64,000 nucleotides of DNA, taken from IMG/VR virus record IMGVR_UViG_3300006641_000030, positions 1 through 64,000 of that record; one strand, written 5' to 3'. The position numbers and the translations under genes are program-made. The notes beneath the pieces were generated by a model. It was not told the DNA's origin. It saw only the letters and a program-made list of their open reading frames with translations, and ran no database searches. The stretch comes from a virus. Numbering within the stretch: position 1 is the first letter of the stretch; every line of letters begins with the position of its first letter. Of this stretch, positions 29,228-37,792 are shown piece by piece.

Positions 29228-30187
29228 TTATAGCGCCTGTAGGGCTTCTTCGATGGCATCGAAGTTCCTCTTCCAGGTACGGTATGGGCTGTGCTCGATG
29301 GCCCAACGCGTCGCCTCCCAGGCGAGCCCAGTGCGCATCGACGTGAAGTCTCTGCGCAGCAGCCATTCGAGCTGAACCTCCAGCTGAGCCTCGTTCGCGT
29401 AGAACCGTGCCCAGCTGTTGATCTGGCCGTTGTCGATGCAATGGTAATCCGTGACCAGCGTGCAGCCGGCAGCCGCCGCTTCGTAGACGCGGCAGTTCAG
29501 TGTCGTGCCGAGGGACCAGTTGAAGCAGACCTTGGACCTGAGCAGCTCCCCTTCGAGCAGGTCCCATGGCATCATCGCGTTCGTCAGCGACCAGCCGTTC
29601 CTGGCGCAGATCTGCTCGAGCTGCTCGAGCATGTACGGCCTCAGCGGTACCGAGTTGCTCTGCTTGTGGCCGACGAAGCAGACGTCGATCTCGCGCTCTT
29701 CGTGGCTCGGCCACTCGCGCACGAGGTCGTCACCGGTCAGAGGATCGCCTCTGTCGATCATGCGCCCGTAGGTGAGCAGGTTCGGCGTCGCGATGATCGG
29801 GCCGTTGAAGCCCGGAGCGAGCGCCACTTTGCCCGCACGGCAGGTCAGCACCGCGTCGAACATGGGCAGAGACCGCTGCACGCCGGCGTGCTCGAAGCGC
29901 GAGTACCAGCCTGCAGACCAGTCGCCGAAGATCCCGACCTTGGGCGCGTCGAGCGCCGTGGCCAGGGCCAGCGGCTTGGTCAGAGCCTCGACGGTACGCC
30001 ACATCGGGTCCCAGATGACGACCGCGTCGATGTTCGAGACGCTGTCCCACCAGTTGGGCGTCTCGAGCGTCGCGAGCGAGAAGCACGTCACGTCGTGCTT
30101 GCCGATCTCGCGCTCCTTGAGGAGCTCCGCCGGATGGGGGTGGAAGGGGTGCCCGAGGCTTTCCACGGGACCGAAGAGGATCCTCAC
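29228..30187 (-). CDS. GT-B glycosyltransferase, CgeB-like
   Basis: The 319-residue protein has the GT-B pattern: VRILFGPVES at the N-terminus, CFVGHKQSNSVPLRPYMLEQL in the linker, and the nucleotide-sugar site TLNCRVYEAAAAGCTLVTDY. This matches CgeB-like glycosyltransferases. The GTG start overlaps the stop of the duplicated-module protein (GTGA). It is separate from the four-gene glycosyltransferase run, so it may act on another acceptor, perhaps the neighbouring protein. Confidence 0.75.
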   Translation of the reverse strand: MRILFGPVESLGHPFHPHPAELLKEREIGKHDVTCFSLATLETPNWWDSVSNIDAVVIWDPMWRTVEALTKPLALATALDAPKVGIFGDWSAGWYSRFEHAGVQRSLPMFDAVLTCRAGKVALAPGFNGPIIATPNLLTYGRMIDRGDPLTGDDLVREWPSHEEREIDVCFVGHKQSNSVPLRPYMLEQLEQICARNGWSLTNAMMPWDLLEGELLRSKVCFNWSLGTTLNCRVYEAAAAGCTLVTDYHCIDNGQINSWARFYANEAQLEVQLEWLLRRDFTSMRTGLAWEATRWAIEHSPYRTWKRNFDAIEEALQAL

Positions 30188-31773
30188 GCCTTGAGCGCCT
30201 TCGCAAGCTCGGGGAACATCTCCGCGAAGTCGCCCTTGTCGTAGCCGAGCCGCTGCAGAGCTTTCGCGACGTCGGCCGGAGCACCTTCGATGTTGAACGT
30301 CGGGTTGCCGCCGCCCGGACCGCGCTCCTTCACGAGCTTGAAGCGGACGCGCTTGAAGCGCGCGTTGAGGCCCTCCTCCAGCTTGTACGGGTTGCTGATG
30401 CGCTCGTTCATGATGTCGACGTCCTCGACGACGACAGCCGGCTTCCCGTTGCCGCGCTTGTTGGCCTTGGCGTCTTGGACGAGCGTGTCGAACGTAGTGC
30501 GGTCCCACTCGCCCATGTCGAGCTTGCCGATCATGACGCGGCCGATGTCGTCGTCGATAGCGGCTGGGGTGTCGGTCTCCTCGAAGCGAGCGTCCTTCAT
30601 GGTCGCGATGGCCACAGCGATCACGTCCTCGCTCACGCCGTTGTCCTCGGCGAGGCCGGCGTAGTCGATCTGCGAGTAGAGGTCAGCGCTATCCGGGTCC
30701 TTCATGCGGGGCTTGATCAGCCGATCGAACTCGGACATCGAAGCTTCCTTCTCGCGATCGGCGTAGTGCTTGCGCTCGGGGCTGCCGCTGGGCCTCCGGC
30801 CGCCGCTCGCGTCCTCGATGAGCGCGTCGAACGTAGCGCGGTCCCACTCGCCCATGTCGAGCTTGGTCCGTCGACCGGAACCGCCGAGCGTGACGTGGCC
30901 GATATCCTCGTCTCGCGTGGCGCCCTTCTCGGTCGTGTTGAAGTCGGCTCCGGTCATGGACGCGACCGCGCGGACGATCTCGTCCTCGCTCACGCCGTTG
31001 TCCTCGGCGAGCCCCGCGTAGTCGATCTGCGAGTAGAAGTCCGCGCTCTGAGGGTCCTTCATGCGCGGCTTGATCAGCCGATCGAACTCGGACAGCTTGG
31101 GGTTCGCGTTCGCCCGGGCTTCCTTCTCGCGATCGGCGCGGATCTGCCGATTGCGCGCCATCTCATCGGCCGCGCTCTGCTCTGTTGAACCAAGCGCGCG
31201 AACTTTCGCGACCTCATCGGCGTTGAAGCCGGTCTTCTCCATCTTGTCAGCAGCCTTCTTGACCGCTGCATCGGAGAACTTCTCTCGACCGCTGTTGAGC
31301 CATGCGGCTGCATGTTTGTCGGGCCAGCCAGCATTGATGGCGTCTGCGTCTGTGGAACGCCCGTCCATGCGAACGAGGAACGCCTGCCATGTGTCGTCCT
31401 TGTGAAGCGGGATCGGTCGTCCGAGGTTCCCGCCGCTGCCGACCTTGAAGGCGGTGACTGTGCCGAGATGGCGTCGCACCTCGTACGTCGTGCTCCCGTC
31501 CTTGAAACGGAAGCTGCCGCTGATCGAGTTCTTCACCAGATCGAAGAGGTCCGCGACCTCGCGGAACTTGCCGCCCTTGCCAGCCGGCGTGCCCTTGGGC
31601 CAGCGCGGGTGCTTGCTCTCGTCGAAGTCCGCCACCGAGAGCGCGAGCTCTGCGGGCGCCGGGTTGTCGCGGATCCAGGCGTCGGCCAAGACCTCGCTGG
31701 TGAAGATCGCCTTGACGTCTTCGCCGAGCATCACGAGCACCGTGCCGCCGTCTCTGACCTTCTCGTAGCTCAT
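30184..31773 (-). CDS. Multidomain protein with shared SKHPRWP module and internal duplication
   Basis: The 529-residue protein has a short N-terminal domain, then the module SKHPRWPKGTPAGKGGKF at about 52-69, which is also found in the two large virion-region proteins. It continues with DLFDLVKNSISG and a beta-rich stretch. Two tandem copies of a roughly 90-residue unit follow, each opening SEFDRLIKPRMKDP and ending KLDMGEWDRxTFDxL. The C-terminus is a separate alpha/beta domain. It lies among early-type genes although its module points to virion proteins. No catalytic motif is recognised. Confidence 0.7.
   Translation of the reverse strand: MSYEKVRDGGTVLVMLGEDVKAIFTSEVLADAWIRDNPAPAELALSVADFDESKHPRWPKGTPAGKGGKFREVADLFDLVKNSISGSFRFKDGSTTYEVRRHLGTVTAFKVGSGGNLGRPIPLHKDDTWQAFLVRMDGRSTDADAINAGWPDKHAAAWLNSGREKFSDAAVKKAADKMEKTGFNADEVAKVRALGSTEQSAADEMARNRQIRADREKEARANANPKLSEFDRLIKPRMKDPQSADFYSQIDYAGLAEDNGVSEDEIVRAVASMTGADFNTTEKGATRDEDIGHVTLGGSGRRTKLDMGEWDRATFDALIEDASGGRRPSGSPERKHYADREKEASMSEFDRLIKPRMKDPDSADLYSQIDYAGLAEDNGVSEDVIAVAIATMKDARFEETDTPAAIDDDIGRVMIGKLDMGEWDRTTFDTLVQDAKANKRGNGKPAVVVEDVDIMNERISNPYKLEEGLNARFKRVRFKLVKERGPGGGNPTFNIEGAPADVAKALQRLGYDKGDFAEMFPELAKALKA
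30472..30738 (-). repeat. Internal protein duplication, copy 2
   Basis: This encodes the second approximately 90-residue unit of the protein at 30184-31773. It shares the blocks FDRLIKPRMKDP, YSQIDYAGLAEDNGVSED and LDMGEWDR with copy 1, with substitutions in the linkers, so the duplication is not recent. Confidence 0.75.
30811..31096 (-). repeat. Internal protein duplication, copy 1
   Basis: This encodes the first unit of the duplicated module. It is slightly longer than copy 2 because of a GGSGRR insertion before the LDMGEWDR block. Confidence 0.75.
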
Positions 31774-31787
31774 TGCTCACCTCCTCC

Positions 31788-31901
31788 TCACTTCTTGTTG
31801 GACCCGGGGCGCTTGAAGCCGTCGCGACCCTTGAACCGTGCGTCCCACGCCAGCGCGCGGGCGAGCCTCTTCTCGAGCCGCCTCTGGCTCTTCTTGCGCA
31901 T
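31788..31901 (-). CDS. Very small basic protein, 37 aa
   Basis: An ATG two bases after the upstream stop, with GGGAG upstream, encodes a peptide that is one-third Lys/Arg. It fills the gap before the 529-residue gene, whose AGGAGG ribosome-binding site lies just beyond its stop. It resembles tiny nucleic-acid-binding phage peptides only by charge. Confidence 0.5.
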   Translation of the reverse strand: MRKKSQRRLEKRLARALAWDARFKGRDGFKRPGSNKK

Positions 31902-31903
31902 CC

Positions 31904-32101
31904 TCAGCTCCCGTTGTCGATTTTGACCGTGACCGTGTGGCTGATCTCAGGGAACCCCTTCATCAGCTCGCCCATGTAGTCGGGCAGCCGATCCAGGACG
32001 TAGTCCATGAGCTCCGTGAACTCGGTCGCAGCCTCGTCCGGGAGCATCCCCTCGTTGAGGGGCTTGTGCGTGAAGGTCAGCTCGACTCGCATCTCTCTCA
32101 T
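31904..32101 (-). CDS. Hypothetical protein, 65 aa
   Basis: The ATG overlaps the stop of the zinc-ribbon gene upstream (ATGA); a second in-frame ATG follows three codons on. The fold looks like strand-helix-helix-strand, with acidic helices around FTELMDYVLDRLPDY. No motif is recognised. The stop lies two bases before the next start. Confidence 0.6.
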   Translation of the reverse strand: MREMRVELTFTHKPLNEGMLPDEAATEFTELMDYVLDRLPDYMGELMKGFPEISHTVTVKIDNGS

Positions 32102-32304
32102 GTGAAGTACGTCCTCTCGACCATGACGAGCTCCGGGCTGATGGCCTTGTCGGCGTCGCGCCTCCAGACGATCGAGACGCACTCTGCTCCGCAGCGTGCG
32201 CAGTACTGGTCGTGGAGGTGCTTGTAGCCCAGACAGAAGGGGCAGCGCAAGTAGTGCTGCGACGGAGGAGCGGTCTGCTCGACGATCATGAGTCGCTCCA
32301 TCAT
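32098..32304 (-). CDS. Small zinc-ribbon protein, 68 aa
   Basis: CPFC and CARC pairs about 13 residues apart, with a third C-rich turn, form a clear zinc ribbon after a short hydrophobic N-terminus. Two adjacent ATGs are possible starts, one base after the ligase stop. Zinc ribbons of this size often bind RNA polymerase or nucleic acid; the target is unknown. Confidence 0.65.
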   Translation of the reverse strand: MMERLMIVEQTAPPSQHYLRCPFCLGYKHLHDQYCARCGAECVSIVWRRDADKAISPELVMVERTYFT

Positions 32305-32305
32305 C

Positions 32306-33295
32306 TCAGTCCTCGTCCCAGACGCACTCGGTCGCGAGCTTGTCGTCGCGGAAGCCCTTGAACTGCGGATGGCGGAAGCCTGGGTTCTGGATGCCGCGGT
32401 GCTCGATGACCATGACCTTGCCGATCATGGCCTCGCGCTCGTCGACGCCGTTGGCGATGTCCAGCGTGCCGAAGCGGACGCTGTCGTCGAACCCGGAGCA
32501 CTGGCCGCGGTACGTCAGGACGCCGTCGCGGTACTGGCCGTACTGGATGGCCCCGATGGTGTCCGTCATGCGCCGCGCGCCGGTGCCCTCGCGGCCGTCC
32601 GTGAAGCCCATGACGACGACGTCCGCGTCGAACCGAGCCTTGAACTTGTACCAGTTGTCGGTCGGGCGACCGCCGGAGACGTACGGGCGATCGACCCGCT
32701 TGACGATGCAGCCCTCTCCGCCGGCCTCGAGCCAGCTGTCGAGCTGGCCCTGGAACACGGGGCCGACGACAGAGGGGAGCACCGTCGCGCTCTCGCTCTT
32801 CCAGGACTTGATCTCCTCGGCCGTGTTGGTCGGGAAAAGGTAGTCGTCGATCAGAGCGCGGCGAGCGCGCCACGGCCAGTCGCGCACGTCCTCGCCGTTC
32901 CAGAACAGCACGTCGAAGACGACGTAGACGAGGTTCTGCTCCTGGACCTGGAGCCTGCGGGCGCGGTCGGGGAGCGACTTCATGACGCTGGCGACGAATG
33001 CGAAGTCGTCGTCGCGCGTCGAGAGCTCCCCGTCGAGGACGGTGTAGCCTCGGACCCCCGCGTCTGCGAGACGCAGGCGCAGGTCCATGTGCATCACCGG
33101 CAGCCGGTCGCGGATCTGCTGCGGCTTGCGAGCTCGGGAGTAGCCCTCGAGCTCGTGGCCGTCAGCGACGGTGAGGAGACGGAAGCCGTCGAGCTTCTTC
33201 TCCATGACGTAGCGGTCGTCCGGCTCGAAGCCGGCGATCGAGAACACGGGGCGGCACTGCATGGTGCCGGGGACTTCACGCTGAGTCTTGAGCAA
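32306..33295 (-). CDS. ATP-dependent DNA ligase
   Basis: The 329-residue ligase has adenylation motif I EKKLDGFR (Lys34 as nucleophile), motif III VFDVLFWNG, motif IV EGCIVKR and motif V WYKFKAR, then a C-terminal OB-type domain. It seals nicks in phage DNA. The TTG start is fixed by AGGAGG five bases upstream in leader copy 5. Promoter P6 lies about 40 bases above, so it opens the long left-hand transcription unit. Confidence 0.9.
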   Translation of the reverse strand: MLKTQREVPGTMQCRPVFSIAGFEPDDRYVMEKKLDGFRLLTVADGHELEGYSRARKPQQIRDRLPVMHMDLRLRLADAGVRGYTVLDGELSTRDDDFAFVASVMKSLPDRARRLQVQEQNLVYVVFDVLFWNGEDVRDWPWRARRALIDDYLFPTNTAEEIKSWKSESATVLPSVVGPVFQGQLDSWLEAGGEGCIVKRVDRPYVSGGRPTDNWYKFKARFDADVVVMGFTDGREGTGARRMTDTIGAIQYGQYRDGVLTYRGQCSGFDDSVRFGTLDIANGVDEREAMIGKVMVIEHRGIQNPGFRHPQFKGFRDDKLATECVWDED

Positions 33296-33300
33296 CTCTG

Positions 33301-33315
33301 CCTCCTCGGGCGAGG
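33301..33315 (-). repeat. 15-bp leader repeat, copy 5
   Basis: An exact leader copy between promoter P6 and the ligase TTG start. The promoter-leader-start spacing is close to that at 8.9 kb. Confidence 0.8.
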
Positions 33316-33332
33316 TTTATGTACACAAGATA

Positions 33333-33361
33333 ATTGTATACTAATGCCCGAGGCATGTACA
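33333..33361 (-). promoter_or_regulatory. Sigma70-like promoter P6 at the module boundary
   Basis: On the minus strand there is -35 TGTACA, a 17-bp spacer and -10 TACAAT in ATTAGTATACAAT, as in P2. It lies just after the last virion gene, so it separates the structural operon from the replication half. No clear terminator is visible above it. Confidence 0.75.
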
Positions 33362-33366
33362 CCGCA

Positions 33367-34086
33367 TCACGGGGTCGGGACCACCGCCGCCGCGCCGCCG
33401 ACCGACCCTCCGGAGACCGAGCCCGACTCGTAGTCGTCGCTGAAGGCGATCGCGCCTCCGTCGCACACCCAGTTGTCGTACGACACCTTCAGATCGTCCA
33501 TGTACCAGTGCAGCGGCACCGACGGGAAGCCTGCGTTGCCCATCCGGATGAAGTCCCACGTGGTCGAGCCCGAGAAGGTGTCGTTGAACGACTCCTCGGA
33601 CGTCTCCTCCGGCGCCACGAGCGCGCCGCTGTTCACGCGGAAGCCGAACTGCAGCGTCTTGACTGGAGGGCTTGTAGAGTCGACGATAGCCATGTGCGCG
33701 TCGATGGTCACCCAGGTGTCTGCGGGGATGTCGCCCCAGGCCGGATAGCTCGACCACCAGTCCCACAGCTTGTCGGTGCTGTCGTCGGCGAAGATGCTCG
33801 AGCGGATGCCGGTCGACGAGGCGAACGCGATGATGTCGGGTTGCCACGTGAAGATCTCGGTGTACGAATCGGCCGGGAACATGACCCTGAACTGCACCCA
33901 GAACTCGGGCTCCGCGACCGAGAGGTTGTACTCCACGAACGACCGCACGTCCGGGTCGAACGACAGCTCGAGGACTTTGGTGCCTCCGCCGCCTCCGCCG
34001 CCTCCGCCGCCGGGGTCTACGGGGTCTCCATCCGAGAAGCCCGACGTCGGCGTGAAGCGCTCGCCTGAGAAGTAGAGCTCGGTCAT
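33367..34086 (-). CDS. Virion surface protein with Gly10 linker and lectin-like domain
   Basis: The 239-residue protein has a short N-terminal anchor, a run of ten Gly (residues about 26-36), and a beta-sandwich with the Trp/Phe pattern of concanavalin-like domains (FWVQFRVMFP, TWVTIDAHMA, LHWYMDDLKV). It starts three bases after the large adhesin, so it likely forms part of the same tail-tip complex that binds the cell surface. It is the last gene of the structural operon. Confidence 0.7.
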   Translation of the reverse strand: MTELYFSGERFTPTSGFSDGDPVDPGGGGGGGGGGTKVLELSFDPDVRSFVEYNLSVAEPEFWVQFRVMFPADSYTEIFTWQPDIIAFASSTGIRSSIFADDSTDKLWDWWSSYPAWGDIPADTWVTIDAHMAIVDSTSPPVKTLQFGFRVNSGALVAPEETSEESFNDTFSGSTTWDFIRMGNAGFPSVPLHWYMDDLKVSYDNWVCDGGAIAFSDDYESGSVSGGSVGGAAAVVPTP

Positions 34087-34089
34087 CGG

Positions 34090-37000
34090 TCAGGCCCTGT
34101 CGAACGAGACGTCGCTGAACAGGAGCGCGCCGACCGGAGTGGCGACGCTGCCGACTCCCTCGCCGCGGTCGAACACCGTCGAGAAGTAGAGGTCATCGAT
34201 GCAGCACAGGCCCTTCTCCACGTCCAGGGTCAGCGTGGCGGTCGGAGAGGCGACGCCGTTCTGGTCGACGGTGTACGCCTCGATGCGCACCTGTCGGTTG
34301 ACGTCGAGCTTGTCGGTCGAGCAGGCGTTGTAGATCAGCGTGTTGGACTTGACTCGCGGCTCGGTGATGTGCGGCGTCATCCAGTGGACGTCGAGCTGCT
34401 CCTGCCGGTTGAACGTCTTGCGGTACTTGCCGCCGATCGTCCACTCCGTGATCGAGAGCCCCTGATCGGTGAACGTCCCGTCGAGGCCGGGGACGTCCGG
34501 GTCGTAGGCCGGGACGACGCGCCACCAGATGGTCTCACCGTCGTTGTACGGCTGGAACCAGATCTGCCACCAGACCTTGTTGTACATCTGCGGGTCGTGG
34601 CCGCGGTTCGTCCAGATCGGCCCGTCGCACGAGTCCAGCGTCGTGGTGTAGTTGTCGAGGGTGTCGAGCGTCGTCCGCGTCTCGAACGTCGGAGCGGGCA
34701 TCGTGAACACCGGCAGCGTCATCTCTGGAGCCGCCTCAGCGAGCAGCACCTCGAGCCGAGAAGCGAGCCACGCGTTGCCGTTCTGACCGTCCCAGCCGTT
34801 GTGGAAGCCCCATCTCGCGACCAGGTCGTTCAGCAGCGTCGGTGTCCACGCCTCGCGTGACGGAGCCGTAGCGGGCATGTCGGTCTGCATCGAGCCGGGG
34901 CCGTGCACGGTGAAGGTGTGGAACCCAGCCGATTGCACGATCTCCTCGCCGCCGACGATGTACTTCTGGTCGAACTCAGCGTTGCCTCCGTAGCCTCCAG
35001 TTGTCCAGGGTTGGAAGTCTGGAGACGCGTCCTCGATGAGGCCGCCGTCGCTCTTGAGAGTGCGCATCGCTCGATAGGCGTTGAACGCCGTCACCTTCAA
35101 CACCGTCTCGTCGTTGGCCACGTCCTGATAGCCGATCTGCGCGTACGCTCCAGCGTCCATCGTCGCGTTGCCGACGAAGTCGCTCGAACCCGACGTCACT
35201 GGAGGATTCTCGTCCAACAGCTGATGGATAGCGGTCGACGGGTCCATGCTCGTCCACGTGTTGCCGTTGTCCGTGGTCGTGAACCAGCCCTCGGGGAGCG
35301 GCCCCAGGTTGGGGTTGTCGTTGGGCGGGTCCCAGGGTGGCGTCGTGTTGTGCGTCCCGGACGCGTTCGGCAGGAGCTCCACAGCCTTGACCGGGCCGAT
35401 GGGCCCCTTCAAGCCGTAGACGTGCGTGCCGATGTAGCCGGACGTCCCCGTGCTGCCGATGGCCACGTAGGGCGTCTGCAGGCTCGTGAACTGACGGCAG
35501 ACGGACCTCGGCTCGGTCCACTCAGCCTGGAGCTCGCCGTTGATCCAGAGCCGTCCTCGCATGCGCGGGTAGATTTCGTCGACCGAGAGCTCGATGAAGT
35601 TCCACGACCCGACCTCGAGCTTGCGGTGCGCGTACCAGCTCGCGCGCTCGCCTAGCGTGTGGGTGTACGAGCCGGGCAGGTCGACGTAGCACTCGCCGTC
35701 GTCGACGATCACGGACAGCGTCTCGTCGAAGAACGTGTTGGGGTCCTCGTTGGCCTCGAGCGAGATGATCGTCTGGTTCAGCCCGATGATGTCGCCCCAG
35801 TAGAACCACGCTCCCCACGACAGGCTCTTGTGCGCCCACATCTCGCGCATGACCGCGCTGTTCCCGGTCGGCAGCACCTTGCCCATGCCCATGCCGGTGG
35901 GGTCCGCGACGGCAGAGCTGTACGAAGCTGAGAGACCCATGCCCGTGGTCGGCCAACCCGTGGCGGTATAGCCCGAGCCGCCGAGCACGCGATGCTTCGG
36001 CTGGGTCCCCCACGGAGGATCCGGGATCGGGTCCCAGAGCACGTCCTTGATGCGAACGTCGCTGATCCGCAGGTCGAGGTCTGACACGTTGTTGTCGACG
36101 ATGTAGCCGATCTCCACGCTGCCGAGCTCACCGGTGCCGTAGTTGTACTGCATGACGGAGTAATGCACCGGGTGCCCGTTCACGATCACATCGAAGATGT
36201 GGTTGCTGTAGGCCGTCTTGGAGATGAAGACCTCCACGAACAGCGGCGTCTCGGAGACCTTGAACCCAGACAGCGTCCCCTGGGACCCGAACGCGAGCTG
36301 ATCGTTCGACCCGTTCTCAGCGAGCGTCTCCCAGATCACGGCCTGCCAGATGACCGTCCCTGCTGGGTTCTTGACGCGGAGGATCGGGATCGTCCCGTCG
36401 CCGCTCGTCGGCGTGATCCGCGTCGAGTTCCCGTACCAGACGTTGAAGCAGATGTAGTGGTCGTCGTTCGCTCGCAGGTGCCCCGACCCGTACAACGTCT
36501 TGGTAGCGAACTGGCCCGGCGCGAACGTGAAGCTTCCGCCGCTGCCTGAGCCGCCCGTGTTGCTGCTGAAGTCTCCCAGCGTCGCAGGCTGAAAGTCGAC
36601 TCCGACGTCCGTGTTCAGCACCCACGCGAGCGAGTAGGCGATCGGCGTCTCCGGCAGGTCTCCGTAGACCTCCACGTAGTAGGTCTCGCCCGCTTCGACA
36701 GGCACAGACACCGACTGGGTCGAGTTGACAGGGATGTTGCCGCCCGTCCACCACCACGCGTTCCCGACGACCTCCATGGTCTTGGGATCCGTGCCCTTCC
36801 AGATCCGGGCCCCGAGGTCGTTGTAGAACGTGAAGGCGTACTTGTTGGTGAGCGTGATCTTGAGGCTGCCGTCTGCAGACGGCTCAGCCTTGTACCAATG
36901 GTTGCCGCTCGCGTTGTCGAAGTACTCCGGCCACGGATCGAGGTGGCTGTAGTCGGCCCCATCGAAGCCGACGTCTGTGACGCTGCCCGAGCCGCTGATC

Positions 37001-37452
37001 AGCGTCGGGGTCTCGAAGCTGTTGTTCGCGGCGTCCGGGACGAAGTCCCACGTCAGGATGCAGCCGCCATAGTCGCCCGCAGCCTTGCTCGCGACGACGA
37101 TCGCGATCTCCGAGAAGCGGTCTGCCTCGGTGACGGTGAAGCTGATCGTCGGCAGCGCCGAAGCTCCGTCGCTGTCGAGCTCCGTGATGCCGGCGAACCC
37201 GCTGAAGGGGACGTTCTTGTAGGCGGCGAGCACGGGGTCGAGCCCGCCCCACGTGCGCTCGATCGAGAAGGTGTACGTCCCGATGTGGTAGACCTCGAAG
37301 ACCCACCACACGGAGTGGAACGGCCCCACGCCGCCGTGCGCCGGCTCCCCTGCCTGGGTGGTGGCCTCGGCGTTGCTGATGCCCCACCACCCGCGAGGCT
37401 GTGCCGGCAGGTAGTAGCCGGCGCCTTTGTTGTCGCTCTGAGGAGGCGCCAT
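34090..37452 (-). CDS. Large tail-tip protein with lectin-like beta-sandwich domains
   Basis: The 1120-residue protein is almost entirely beta. PPC-like segments occupy the first 300 residues (for example GNHWYKAEPSADGSLKITL). Concanavalin-like units follow (ICFNVWYGN, SWGAWFYWGD, KLEVGSWNFIELSVDE). The C-terminal 300 residues hold a different beta domain. No protease or glycosidase site is evident. Position after the distal tail and baseplate genes makes it a receptor-binding or wall-binding tail protein. Confidence 0.75.
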   Translation of the reverse strand: MAPPQSDNKGAGYYLPAQPRGWWGISNAEATTQAGEPAHGGVGPFHSVWWVFEVYHIGTYTFSIERTWGGLDPVLAAYKNVPFSGFAGITELDSDGASALPTISFTVTEADRFSEIAIVVASKAAGDYGGCILTWDFVPDAANNSFETPTLISGSGSVTDVGFDGADYSHLDPWPEYFDNASGNHWYKAEPSADGSLKITLTNKYAFTFYNDLGARIWKGTDPKTMEVVGNAWWWTGGNIPVNSTQSVSVPVEAGETYYVEVYGDLPETPIAYSLAWVLNTDVGVDFQPATLGDFSSNTGGSGSGGSFTFAPGQFATKTLYGSGHLRANDDHYICFNVWYGNSTRITPTSGDGTIPILRVKNPAGTVIWQAVIWETLAENGSNDQLAFGSQGTLSGFKVSETPLFVEVFISKTAYSNHIFDVIVNGHPVHYSVMQYNYGTGELGSVEIGYIVDNNVSDLDLRISDVRIKDVLWDPIPDPPWGTQPKHRVLGGSGYTATGWPTTGMGLSASYSSAVADPTGMGMGKVLPTGNSAVMREMWAHKSLSWGAWFYWGDIIGLNQTIISLEANEDPNTFFDETLSVIVDDGECYVDLPGSYTHTLGERASWYAHRKLEVGSWNFIELSVDEIYPRMRGRLWINGELQAEWTEPRSVCRQFTSLQTPYVAIGSTGTSGYIGTHVYGLKGPIGPVKAVELLPNASGTHNTTPPWDPPNDNPNLGPLPEGWFTTTDNGNTWTSMDPSTAIHQLLDENPPVTSGSSDFVGNATMDAGAYAQIGYQDVANDETVLKVTAFNAYRAMRTLKSDGGLIEDASPDFQPWTTGGYGGNAEFDQKYIVGGEEIVQSAGFHTFTVHGPGSMQTDMPATAPSREAWTPTLLNDLVARWGFHNGWDGQNGNAWLASRLEVLLAEAAPEMTLPVFTMPAPTFETRTTLDTLDNYTTTLDSCDGPIWTNRGHDPQMYNKVWWQIWFQPYNDGETIWWRVVPAYDPDVPGLDGTFTDQGLSITEWTIGGKYRKTFNRQEQLDVHWMTPHITEPRVKSNTLIYNACSTDKLDVNRQVRIEAYTVDQNGVASPTATLTLDVEKGLCCIDDLYFSTVFDRGEGVGSVATPVGALLFSDVSFDRA

Positions 37453-37453
37453 C

Positions 37454-37792
37454 TCAGACGGAGACTCCGATCACCGTCAGAGCTCCGTCTGGCGTGACCT
37501 CGACCGTGGCGTGTCCGACGTCCCCCGCGGCGATCTTGAGCCGCACCTTGTACTTGGGTCGGTACCCGTTCGGCAGGTACGCGATGACATCCCCTACGCC
37601 GCCGCCCTGGCACGCTCCCTCGATGTAGATCTTGCCGTTGGCGCCTAGGTGGAACTGCAACGGCCGATGGTCCGCGATGTTCGTCCAGGGATCCTCGAGC
37701 ACGAACGTGAGCCAGTCGACCATCGGCCCGCCGCTCGGAGCGACAGACTGGAGCCTGTCGGCGAGGTCCTTGTTGCCCTCGTACGACTTCAC
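37454..37792 (-). CDS. Small baseplate or tail-tip protein, 112 aa
   Basis: A GTG overlaps the stop of the baseplate gene upstream (GTGA). The product has a helical N-terminus and a beta-rich remainder with a GACQGGGVGD loop, resembling a small beta-sandwich. It lies between the baseplate protein and the large adhesin, so it likely joins them. No family is recognised. Confidence 0.6.
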   Translation of the reverse strand: MKSYEGNKDLADRLQSVAPSGGPMVDWLTFVLEDPWTNIADHRPLQFHLGANGKIYIEGACQGGGVGDVIAYLPNGYRPKYKVRLKIAAGDVGHATVEVTPDGALTVIGVSV

